Shown here: in pieces, positions 1 to 5,699 of the stretch | Layout: every line of letters starts with the position of its first letter | Numbering within the stretch: position 1 is the first letter of the stretch | Source of the DNA: SAR324 cluster bacterium | GTDB taxonomy: Bacteria > Bdellovibrionota > UBA2361 > JAAZON01 | NCBI GenBank assembly: GCA_012797725.1 | Contig: JAAZON010000178.1 | Coordinates: 1-5,699, forward strand | DNA: 5,699 bases | Reading direction: 5' to 3' | Made by a program: the position numbers and the translations under genes | Notes under the pieces: generated by a model | What the model was told of the DNA's origin: nothing | Databases searched by the model: none | What the model saw: only the letters and a program-made list of their open reading frames with translations

Positions 1-7
1 CTCCTCT

Positions 8-54
8 CTGTCCTGGAAAACAAAACGACCTGCCAGAAATTACTGACCAGGTCG
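8..54 (-). terminator. Possible leftward intrinsic terminator
   Basis: CGACCTG (26-32) and CAGGTCG (48-54) form a perfect 7-bp GC-rich stem with a 15-nt loop. Read on the minus strand, the stem is followed at once by TTTTGTTTT, the layout of a Rho-independent terminator. On the plus strand no T-tract follows. No minus-strand gene is evident to its right, so it may mark the edge of the neighbouring locus or be a relic. The long loop makes this tentative. Confidence 0.35.
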
Positions 55-247
55 CTCCAACGATAATAAGAAAGTCCGAACGATTTCAGCGACGATTAAT
101 CTGTGTTGATTACTTGGACTTATTGTACAAAATGAAAAGACGTGATCCTAGGGGGACAATGAAAATTCATTTTCAAAGTAGCTGAAGCTTTGTAAATTTT
201 TGGTTGTTTTTTTCAAAGCGTGTTTATTTACCGGATTTACCCATTTC

Positions 248-253
248 TATAAT
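248..253 (+). promoter_or_regulatory. TATAAT -10-like box, distal
   Basis: A perfect TATAAT hexamer lies about 130 bp before abiEi. Upstream there is only a poor -35 candidate (TTTATT or TTTACC, 223-232), so this is a possible distal promoter of the AbiE operon. If used, it gives a 5' leader of roughly 120 nt that includes the palindrome at 292-314. AT-rich sequence makes chance TATAAT matches common. Confidence 0.35.
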
Positions 254-291
254 AGATACTACAGGAACACGAATGAGGTTTCGAAAATTCA

Positions 292-314
292 GTATGTGCA
301 ATATATACACATAC
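292..314. promoter_or_regulatory. 23-bp palindrome, candidate AbiEi operator
   Basis: GTATGTG (292-298) and CACATAC (308-314) are exact reverse complements separated by 9 AT-rich bases, giving a 23-bp hyphenated palindrome between the distal TATAAT box and the abiEi start. AbiEi antitoxins are known to autoregulate by binding inverted repeats in their own promoter, so this is the best operator candidate. No second good copy was found by eye. That AbiEi binds here is inference from position and symmetry. Confidence 0.5.
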
Positions 315-348
315 CACGAGTAGTTATCTTTTTACCCCGAAACGCATA

Positions 349-377
349 TTGCATTAAGTTATCAATCATGCTAATAT
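349..377 (+). promoter_or_regulatory. Start-proximal promoter, possible leaderless transcript
   Basis: TTGCAT (349-354) and TAATAT (372-377) are separated by 17 bp. The -10-like element fits TANNNT and ends 6 nt before the abiEi ATG, so transcription would begin at or very near the start codon. No Shine-Dalgarno sequence precedes that ATG. Both facts fit leaderless translation. The -35 is only a half match, so this stays a candidate. Confidence 0.4.
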
Positions 378-383
378 AACGCA

Positions 384-1022
384 ATGGAGTTTGAATCGCT
401 TTTGAAGCTTGTTGGAGATGAACCAATCTTTGAATCGTCCATCCTTCTTGCGGGGAATGTCGATCCAAAGTTGACTCGCATTCAGCTTTCCCGTTGGGTA
501 AAAGCCGGCAAAATCTTCCAGCTTCGCAGGGGACTCTATTCAATCGCACCTCCCTATCAAAAAAGACAACCTCACCCTTTTCTGGTCGCAAACCACCTGC
601 AGAAGGCATCCTATATTAGCCTACAATCTGCATTATCGTTTTATGGACTGATCCCCGAAGTTGTGAATATCACTACTAGTGTTTCGACTGGCCGTCCGGA
701 ACGATTGGAAACGCCGCTTGGAACTTATGCATTTCGACATATCAAAACAGAGTTGTTGTTCGGTTATCAAATGATTGAATTAGGTGAACAAAGTGCATTA
801 GTTGCCACACCGGAAAAAGCGCTCCTGGATTTGATCTACATACAGCCAGGAAGCGATTCAGCTGCCTATCTGAAAGAATTGCGATTACAGAATACTGAAA
901 AACTTGATAAAGACTTGCTTAGAAAACAATCAGAAAAATTCAACACCCCAAAACTACAAAACGCTGTCAAAGGTATTCTCCAATTAATGTCTGGCGAATC
1001 TGCAGAATTTGAGGACCTATGA
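384..1022 (+). CDS. abiEi: AbiEi-family antitoxin / transcriptional repressor
   Basis: This 212-residue protein is the antitoxin and autorepressor of a type IV AbiE toxin-antitoxin system. In this family the N-terminal winged helix binds operator DNA, and the C-terminal domain is needed to neutralise the toxin without stable toxin binding. Residues about 14-55 form the winged-helix part, with LSRWVKAGKI and the wing-like LRRGLYSIA typical of AbiEi. The core SYISLQSALSFYGL (76-89) and the signature ATPEKALLDLIY (141-152) are also typical. The start is fixed by an in-frame TAA at 372-374 and by the expected N-terminus beginning right at this ATG. There is no Shine-Dalgarno before it. It overlaps the toxin gene by 4 bp (ATGA), implying coupled translation. 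The family call is firm; regulation by the palindrome at 292-314 is inferred. Confidence 0.9.
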   Translation: MEFESLLKLVGDEPIFESSILLAGNVDPKLTRIQLSRWVKAGKIFQLRRGLYSIAPPYQKRQPHPFLVANHLQKASYISLQSALSFYGLIPEVVNITTSVSTGRPERLETPLGTYAFRHIKTELLFGYQMIELGEQSALVATPEKALLDLIYIQPGSDSAAYLKELRLQNTEKLDKDLLRKQSEKFNTPKLQNAVKGILQLMSGESAEFEDL

Positions 1023-1825
1023 AAGAATATTTGGCTAGTCTGGTAAAACAAACCAATACACCACTAGAAGGAAAAAACCTGGCGCGCGAGTATTTACAGG
1101 CACGTATTCTGGAATCTCTCCAGAAATCAGGGGCGATGATTCCATTGGCTTTCCATGGTGGAACTGCCCTCCGTTTCCTCTTTTCGCATGGGCGCTTTTC
1201 TGAGGATCTCGATTTCGCCCTGGAAGGAAACCGGGAAAGCTATGATTTCCGAGAATATTTGAAAGCAATCCGCTCTGATTTGTCTCCAGAGGGATATCAG
1301 ATCGAAATAAAAGCAAACGACCAAAAAACGGTCAATAGCGCATTTATTCGCTTTCCGGGTTTACTTTACGAGATGGGACTATCTCCTATGCAGAGCGAGG
1401 TCCTTGCGGTCAAAATTGAAGTGGATACCAATCCACCCAAGGGAGCAGGTTTATCCACAACAGTTGTAAGACGTTTTATTGTTCTTCAACTCCATCATCA
1501 TGATAAAGCCTCTTTGCTTTCTGGCAAACTCCATGCAATCTTGCAGCGTTCATACACTAAGGGACGCGATATTTATGATTTACTCTGGTATTTGAGCGAT
1601 CCTACCTGGCCGTCACCAAATCTGATTCTTTTAAACAATGCCCTGGCCCAAACAAATTGGAATGGGGGACTTCTAACCGAAGAGAATTGGAAGGAAGAGA
1701 TATGGAAAAGGCTGAAAGCCTTGAATTGGTCGGGGATTGTGGATGATGTTCGGCCATTTGTTGAGCCAAGCTTTAATATGAATCTGCTTAATCTCGACAA
1801 TTTTGGAAGGATTTTGAAGGACTAA
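1019..1825 (+). CDS. abiEii: AbiEii-family nucleotidyltransferase toxin
   Basis: This 268-residue cytoplasmic protein is the toxin of the AbiE pair, a DNA polymerase beta-like nucleotidyltransferase (nucleotidyl transferase AbiEii/AbiGii family). Members cause reversible growth arrest; related toxins transfer nucleotides to tRNA, but the target here cannot be read from sequence. Family motifs are intact: HGGTALR (46-52) followed by SEDLDF (61-66), giving the GG...D-x-D metal site with D63 and D65; KIEVD (132-136), a likely third acidic position; SGKLHAIL (168-175) with K170; and KGRDIYDL (181-188) with R183, D184 and D187. The toxin therefore looks catalytically complete. Length is near the family norm, slightly short. 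The ATG lies inside the abiEi stop, as usual. No terminator is obvious after the TAA. Confidence 0.92.
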   Translation: MKEYLASLVKQTNTPLEGKNLAREYLQARILESLQKSGAMIPLAFHGGTALRFLFSHGRFSEDLDFALEGNRESYDFREYLKAIRSDLSPEGYQIEIKANDQKTVNSAFIRFPGLLYEMGLSPMQSEVLAVKIEVDTNPPKGAGLSTTVVRRFIVLQLHHHDKASLLSGKLHAILQRSYTKGRDIYDLLWYLSDPTWPSPNLILLNNALAQTNWNGGLLTEENWKEEIWKRLKALNWSGIVDDVRPFVEPSFNMNLLNLDNFGRILKD

Positions 1826-1840
1826 TTTTTCAATCGTTGC

Positions 1841-1872
1841 TATAATAATTGGAGTATCTGGGATAATTATTA
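1841..1872 (+). promoter_or_regulatory. Promoter with 8-bp inverted repeat before HTH gene
   Basis: The 67-bp gap after abiEii contains a perfect TATAAT (1841-1846) and a second -10-like GATAAT (1862-1867). Neither has a well-spaced -35; TTGAAG at 1814-1819 is 21 bp from the first, and TTGCTA at 1837-1842 is 19 bp from the second. Superimposed is a perfect inverted repeat, TAATAATT (1843-1850) and AATTATTA (1865-1872), separated by 14 bp. Half-site centres are 22 bp apart, about two helical turns, which suits a dimeric repressor. The likely role is a regulated promoter for the HTH-DUF4007-ATPase operon. Confidence 0.45.
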
Positions 1873-1884
1873 GTTACTGAGAGT

Positions 1885-1889
1885 GAGGG
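1885..1889 (+). promoter_or_regulatory. Ribosome binding site of HTH gene
   Basis: GAGGG lies 3 nt before the ATG at 1893 and supports that start. The spacing is shorter than ideal. Confidence 0.5.
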
Positions 1890-1892
1890 AAA

Positions 1893-2108
1893 ATGGCCGA
1901 CTTGGAAGAGTTCTGGACGGCAGAAGAAGTCTCTAGCTACTTACGCATCCCTCTTTCAACGATATACAAACTTGCCCAAGACAAGGTACTACCTGGATTC
2001 AAGGTGGGGAAACATTGGCGATTCAGACGCGAGACAATACTTGGCTGGATAAAGAAAAAAGAAGACGATAGATCTCGGAAGACTATTGATGAACCCTTTA
2101 TTTTATAA
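1893..2108 (+). CDS. Excisionase/MerR-type helix-turn-helix DNA-binding protein
   Basis: This 71-residue protein consists almost entirely of one winged HTH domain of the excisionase family (HTH_17). Visible hallmarks are FWTAEEVSSYLRIP (7-20, first helix and turn), STIYKLAQDKVLPGFKVGKHWRF in two pieces (recognition helix about 22-30, then the wing with K37, G39 and R43), and ILGWI (49-53) closing the domain. A short charged tail follows. Such proteins bind DNA and act either as recombination directionality factors or as small regulators. There is no integrase in view, and the gene sits at the head of a putative operon just behind an inverted repeat. A regulator of the downstream DUF4007-ATPase genes is therefore more likely than a true excisionase. 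That role is inference; the fold call is secure. Confidence 0.85.
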   Translation: MADLEEFWTAEEVSSYLRIPLSTIYKLAQDKVLPGFKVGKHWRFRRETILGWIKKKEDDRSRKTIDEPFIL

Positions 2109-2164
2109 AATAGTTTAAAGACTCTAAAATATGCAAATTTTTTTATTCAATAAGGATAAAATGC
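2109..2164 (+). promoter_or_regulatory. Short AT-rich spacer with RBS for DUF4007 gene
   Basis: The spacer is 56 bp and very AT-rich. AAGGA at 2152-2156 stands 8 nt before the ATG at 2165, a good Shine-Dalgarno that selects this start over the out-of-frame ATG at 2161. A weak -10-like TAAAAT (2125-2130) is present without a good -35. The T-run at 2137-2144 has no stem before it, so this is not a terminator. Co-transcription with the HTH gene is likely. Confidence 0.5.
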
Positions 2165-3124
2165 ATGGTCATCGAAAATCAAAATAATCAAATCAAGCCC
2201 AAACCAATTCTTGGTGGCCATGAGACTTTTGCATTCAGAAATGGGTGGCTGAAAAAAGGGATAGATGCAGCCATAAACAACAGCGATGTTTTTACGGAGG
2301 ACAATGCTCTCGTAACCTTAGGGGTCGGGAAAAATATGGTCCGCTCAATAAAGCATTGGTGTTTAGCGGCCGGCTTATTAGAGGAAATTAGCACAACAAG
2401 TAGGTCACACTCTCTGAGACCAACATGGTTAGCTCTTCAATTGATCTCAGACGGTGGTTGGGATCCCTATTTAGAGAGAGAAGGCTCTCTCTGGTTGTTA
2501 CATTTGCAGATTGCGACCAATCATAGCCGGAGTATTGTGTGGTCATTGGCATTTTCTGAATATCTAGAAACAGAGTTCTCAAAGCTCTCATTAACTAATT
2601 TCGTATTAAAGCAGTTTGACAAAATAGGAATCAAAACAACAAGAGAAATGATTCAACGTGAATTGGACTGCTTTTTTCATACTTACGTAACAACAAGAAC
2701 ATCTGCTCGACAAAAATTGAAAACGAATGGCATTTCTGAAGATAGTCTAGATTGCCCCTTAGCTGAACTTGAGTTGATCCGCCATATACCAGAATATGAT
2801 TTATATCATTTCAACATTGGTCCAAAGGTTTCATTACCGGTGGAAGTTTTTGGTTACACACTTTTACAATTTATTAAATCCAGAATAAGCTCAAGAAGTA
2901 CTATCGCACTTGAAGAGTGTATTTACCAACCAGATAGTCCCGGACAAATATTTAAACTTGACGAGAATAGTGTCGTTGAATATTTAACTATTCTTGAACA
3001 ATTCTTTAAAGGTTCAATCCGATCAATAGAAACAGCTGGATTGAATCAAATCTATTTATCGGAAGAGATGGCAAAAAATCTAGATACAAACGCAAGAAAA
3101 ATACTTCAGAGTTATTATGAATAA
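2165..3124 (+). CDS. DUF4007-family protein, putative defence-system component
   Basis: This 319-residue soluble protein belongs to the DUF4007 family by its N-terminal GGHETFAFRNGWLKKGIDA (17-35) and LGVGKNMVRSIKHW (52-65), the latter leading into a helix ending GLLEE. No catalytic motif is visible. The N-terminal third resembles a helical, possibly DNA- or nucleoprotein-binding module, which is inference. From memory, DUF4007 genes occur in defence islands, often beside PAPS-reductase-like (DndC-like) and P-loop ATPase genes of phosphorothioation-type loci, but no sulfur gene lies in this window. No membrane segment or signal peptide is seen. The start is supported by AAGGA 8 nt upstream. 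Its stop overlaps the ATPase ATG by 8 bp, so the two proteins are probably made together and may form a complex. Base composition is clearly more AT-rich than in the AbiE genes. Confidence 0.8.
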   Translation: MVIENQNNQIKPKPILGGHETFAFRNGWLKKGIDAAINNSDVFTEDNALVTLGVGKNMVRSIKHWCLAAGLLEEISTTSRSHSLRPTWLALQLISDGGWDPYLEREGSLWLLHLQIATNHSRSIVWSLAFSEYLETEFSKLSLTNFVLKQFDKIGIKTTREMIQRELDCFFHTYVTTRTSARQKLKTNGISEDSLDCPLAELELIRHIPEYDLYHFNIGPKVSLPVEVFGYTLLQFIKSRISSRSTIALEECIYQPDSPGQIFKLDENSVVEYLTILEQFFKGSIRSIETAGLNQIYLSEEMAKNLDTNARKILQSYYE

Positions 3125-5699
3125 TAGCATAACATCTAGTAATGATAATTTGGTTTCATTTATTCAACTTCAGCCAAATGGACTTCGATCCATTCAGGTT
3201 GAAAATGATCTTGAGAATCTCATTATTGCTGAAAATTATGTAGTAACTGCCCAAAGCCGAGCTTGCCTTAGTAGAATACTTCTGCAAATAAGAAATAGTT
3301 CCTTTGGACGAAGTTGGACGCTCACTGGTCCGTATGGTTCAGGTAAATCTTTCTTTAGTCTTTTCTTAATGAACCTGGCATGCTCTTCCCAATCTAGACA
3401 TCAAAACGCAATTAGAAAATTATCCACTGTTGATCCTGTTCTTTCCAATCAGATCAATGCTGACCTCAATCTTAATGAAACAAAGGGATTGTTACCTGTT
3501 GCGATTACCGGATATCGGACTTCTTTTCAAGAATGTTTGAAACAAGGTTTTCTAAAAGCAATTCATCATCTCGAAATTTCAGCCCCTCAATCTTTATCTA
3601 CAGAACTTGAAAGCTGGAGTAATCAAACTGACAGCCGATCGATCATTCAGTGGATAAGGTCTTTCAGATCAACCATCACTTCTCCCGAAAACAATTATTT
3701 TGGGTTATTAATTGTTTTTGATGAAATGGGGAAGCCGCTTGAATATGCTGCATCTCACCCAGACGAAACCGATATCTATCTATTACAAGAATTAGGTGAA
3801 TTTGTTAATCGAAGCGGCGATAACCCAATTGTATTTATAGGCATCTTACATCAGTCTTTTGATAGATATGCAACATCCGTAGATCAAATAGCAAGGAAGG
3901 AATGGACAAAAGTACAAGGAAGGTTTGAAGATATTTCATTCCAAGAGCCCTTTGCCCAACAGACTCGTCTTCTTGCTAGAGCAATCGAACCAGTCAACAA
4001 AGGAAAATCAAGTCCTTTGCTTCCAGAGTTGAAGCAAATTGCAGAAGAATCAATAGAAGCAGGGTGGTGTCCTTCATTAATGAGCCATGCTGAGTTCGTG
4101 GAAATCTGCCAGTCTTCTTATCCGTTTCATCCATCAACTTTGGTCGTTCTTCCATATTTATTTAAACGTTTGGCCCAAAACGAACGTTCAATTTTTGCAT
4201 ACTTAGTTTCTTATGAACCATATGGCTTCCAGGAATTCCTTCGTTCACACGCTTTTGCTGAGTTCTTACGCCTTCCAGACCTTTTTGATTATCTTGTAGC
4301 AAATTTTCAATCAAAATTGTACGCGTCTAATCGGGCTAGAGCACTAACAGAATCTTTAGAACGCCTTGATTCTTCAATAAACCTAACGGAATTAGAAACT
4401 GATATCATAAAAGCAATTAGCCTGTTAAGCTGGCTATCAGAAGTCAGCACACTACAGCCCACAGAAACACTTATTATTAGTGCTTTAGTTTCGAAAAAAT
4501 ATTCAGGTACAGAAATTCGAAAAGCGTTAGAGCACCTTAAGAAATTATCTATTATCGTTTTCAGACGGTTCAACCACACTTATGCAATCTGGCAAGGTAG
4601 TGATGTGGACTTAGAAGAAAGAATGGAACAAGCACAGCGCCAGGTCAGTGGAGCTTTTAATCTTGCAGAAGCTGTTCAAATGTACCTTCCACCCAGACCA
4701 TTTATTGCTCGGCGTCATAGTTTCCAAACAGGGACATTACGATTCTTCGAAGTTCGTTATGTTGATAAAGCTTCCATTAACAGCATGGAATTCCTACCTA
4801 AACCTGGAGCTAGTGGGTTGCTCTTACTATGCCTGACAGCAAGTCCGACAGAAATCCCTGAATTTTCACTTTGGGCCGAAAACCCTCTATTCACAGAAGC
4901 AGATGGTATTCTTATTGGAATTACGAAACAAACTGCACATATAAATGAATTACTTTATGATTTACGCTGCTATCATTGGATTGAAGAAAACACTCCAGAG
5001 CTAAGAGATGACAAGACTGCCCAAAAAGAACTATTCACCCAGATAAACGCTATTGAAACATTAATTCAAGGTGAATTGAATGAAACACTCAATCTATACA
5101 ATTTAGCAGATCCTACAGGATGCATCTGGAAATACGAAGGGAAAGATTTATCGATTTCTTCAAAAGATGGAATTTCGCAAGTTTTATCAAAAATTAGCGA
5201 TCAACGATATTGCAGTAGTCCAAAGATTAAAAATGAGCTGATCAACCGCCATCTATTATCTTCACAAAGTGCCGCAGCAAGGCGAAATCTAATTGAAGCT
5301 TTGTTGACAAAATCTTATCTTCCTCAAATGGGGATTGAAGGATATCCGCCAGAACGTAGTATTTATGAAAGCTTATTTGCCTTTGGAAAAATACATCAGC
5401 AAGTAGAACACGGAAAATGGGAACTTGTTGAACCTGGCATCGACGACCCACTTAATTTAAGACCCGTATGGCAAGCCATTCACGATTATATCTTTATCGC
5501 TCCTCCAGAAGCACGCCCAATAGCCGAGCTTTATGAGAAATTGAAAAATGCACCGTTCGGAATTACCGAAGGTGTTCTTCCAGTTTTATTATGTGCATTT
5601 CTACAAGTTAATCGGGATGAGACTACTTTGTATCGCGAAGGCACATTATTAGCTGAACCAGGTGTAGCAGATTGGGAAGTTCTATTAAGAAGGCCAGAC
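3117..5699 (+). CDS. Large P-loop ATPase, BrxC/PglY-like architecture (3' end missing)
   Basis: The frame is open for 861 codons from this ATG to the right edge with no stop, so the protein is at least 861 residues and truncated only by the window. It has a Walker A GPYGSGKS (71-78, K77, S78), a Walker B LLIVFDE (197-203, D202, E203), a candidate sensor strand NPIVFIGILHQSFDRYA (236-252) and a candidate arginine region around W263 and QGRFED (267-272). It is thus an AAA+/STAND-like ATPase with the motor at the N-terminus and more than 550 residues of mostly helical sequence after it, including a possible winged-helix stretch near 440-500. This plan recalls BrxC/PglY of BREX and ATPases found beside DUF4007, but homology is not proven. 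The ATG overlaps the DUF4007 stop by 8 bp with only a weak GAG before it, which suggests translational coupling. The next in-frame ATG lies past the Walker A motif, so this start is the plausible one. Confidence 0.82.
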   Translation, partial: MNNSITSSNDNLVSFIQLQPNGLRSIQVENDLENLIIAENYVVTAQSRACLSRILLQIRNSSFGRSWTLTGPYGSGKSFFSLFLMNLACSSQSRHQNAIRKLSTVDPVLSNQINADLNLNETKGLLPVAITGYRTSFQECLKQGFLKAIHHLEISAPQSLSTELESWSNQTDSRSIIQWIRSFRSTITSPENNYFGLLIVFDEMGKPLEYAASHPDETDIYLLQELGEFVNRSGDNPIVFIGILHQSFDRYATSVDQIARKEWTKVQGRFEDISFQEPFAQQTRLLARAIEPVNKGKSSPLLPELKQIAEESIEAGWCPSLMSHAEFVEICQSSYPFHPSTLVVLPYLFKRLAQNERSIFAYLVSYEPYGFQEFLRSHAFAEFLRLPDLFDYLVANFQSKLYASNRARALTESLERLDSSINLTELETDIIKAISLLSWLSEVSTLQPTETLIISALVSKKYSGTEIRKALEHLKKLSIIVFRRFNHTYAIWQGSDVDLEERMEQAQRQVSGAFNLAEAVQMYLPPRPFIARRHSFQTGTLRFFEVRYVDKASINSMEFLPKPGASGLLLLCLTASPTEIPEFSLWAENPLFTEADGILIGITKQTAHINELLYDLRCYHWIEENTPELRDDKTAQKELFTQINAIETLIQGELNETLNLYNLADPTGCIWKYEGKDLSISSKDGISQVLSKISDQRYCSSPKIKNELINRHLLSSQSAAARRNLIEALLTKSYLPQMGIEGYPPERSIYESLFAFGKIHQQVEHGKWELVEPGIDDPLNLRPVWQAIHDYIFIAPPEARPIAELYEKLKNAPFGITEGVLPVLLCAFLQVNRDETTLYREGTLLAEPGVADWEVLLRRPD

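Larger units (their letters stand above)
1..383. other. Upstream non-coding region
   Basis: No convincing gene is present. One forward frame is open from the left edge to a TGA at 183-185 (60 codons), but it has no recognisable motif and could be chance or the tail of a gene outside the window. The region becomes strongly AT-rich from about 160 on, with T-runs at 197-213. It holds a small AT hairpin (TGAAAA-TTCA-TTTTCA, 160-175), a short CAAAG/CTTTG stem (174-192) followed by T-rich sequence that might weakly terminate rightward transcription, and the control elements of the AbiE operon listed separately. No tRNA or attachment-site duplication is seen. Confidence 0.7.

Noticed and set aside
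160..175. TGAAAA-TTCA-TTTTCA hairpin as terminator or operator
   Set aside because: The stem is six weak A/T-rich pairs with no T-tract directly after it; it is likely chance in AT-rich sequence.
3..185. Partial forward CDS from the left edge ending at TGA 183-185
   Set aside because: Sixty open codons can arise by chance, no domain is recognisable, and the segment contains a terminator-like hairpin.
289..609. 106-codon minus-strand open frame over the start of abiEi
   Set aside because: It is antisense to a well-supported AbiEi gene, has no recognisable motif and no clear ribosome binding site.
1893..2108. True phage or integron excisionase marking a mobile element
   Set aside because: No integrase, attachment repeats or other phage genes are visible; the position at an operon head fits a regulator better.
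2161..2163. Alternative ATG for the DUF4007 gene
   Set aside because: It is out of frame with the DUF4007 protein and only 4 nt from the AAGGA.
4307..4579. Minus-strand open frame inside the ATPase, and similar ones at 5242-5451 and 2188-2591
   Set aside because: These are shadows of the long forward coding frames, with no motif or expression signal of their own.
4648..4836. 62-codon forward open frame in another frame within the ATPase
   Set aside because: The ATPase frame runs uninterrupted through it, so it is neither a separate gene nor a frameshift scar.
1..5699. CRISPR array, tRNA, rRNA or insertion-sequence ends
   Set aside because: No regularly spaced repeats, cloverleaf-like segment, rRNA-like stretch or transposase was seen on either strand.

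Overview
The window looks like a piece of a bacterial defence or accessory island. All supported genes lie on the + strand. In order they are an AbiE type IV toxin-antitoxin pair (384-1825), a small MerR/excisionase-type helix-turn-helix protein (1893-2108), a DUF4007-family protein (2165-3124), and the first 861 codons of a very large P-loop ATPase (from 3117) that runs off the right edge without a stop. Both the AbiEi and the DUF4007 types are widespread in environmental bacteria. The AbiEi sequence and the possible leaderless start would fit a Chloroflexota-like (Anaerolineae) host, but this is a weak guess from one window.

Layout. Positions 1-383 hold no convincing gene. They contain a minus-strand terminator-like hairpin, AT-rich sequence with a TATAAT box, a 23-bp hyphenated palindrome (292-314) that is a good candidate AbiEi operator, and a promoter-like element so close to the abiEi ATG that the mRNA may be leaderless. 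abiEi and abiEii overlap by 4 bp (ATGA), the usual arrangement. A 67-bp gap follows, with a TATAAT box and a perfect 8-bp inverted repeat (TAATAATT / AATTATTA), and then the HTH gene. DUF4007 follows after 56 bp with a clear Shine-Dalgarno, and the ATPase start overlaps the DUF4007 stop by 8 bp.

How the genes may work together. AbiEi/AbiEii form a self-contained abortive-infection module: AbiEi is the autorepressing antitoxin and AbiEii the nucleotidyltransferase toxin. The HTH protein, DUF4007 protein and giant ATPase look like the start of a second, separate operon. An operon-proximal DNA-binding protein, a protein of unknown function and a large N-terminal P-loop ATPase, architecturally reminiscent of BrxC/PglY of BREX, sitting beside AbiE suggests an incompletely described antiphage system. 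Its effector genes would lie beyond position 5699. Base composition supports two modules: the AbiE pair is visibly richer in G+C than the DUF4007-ATPase part.
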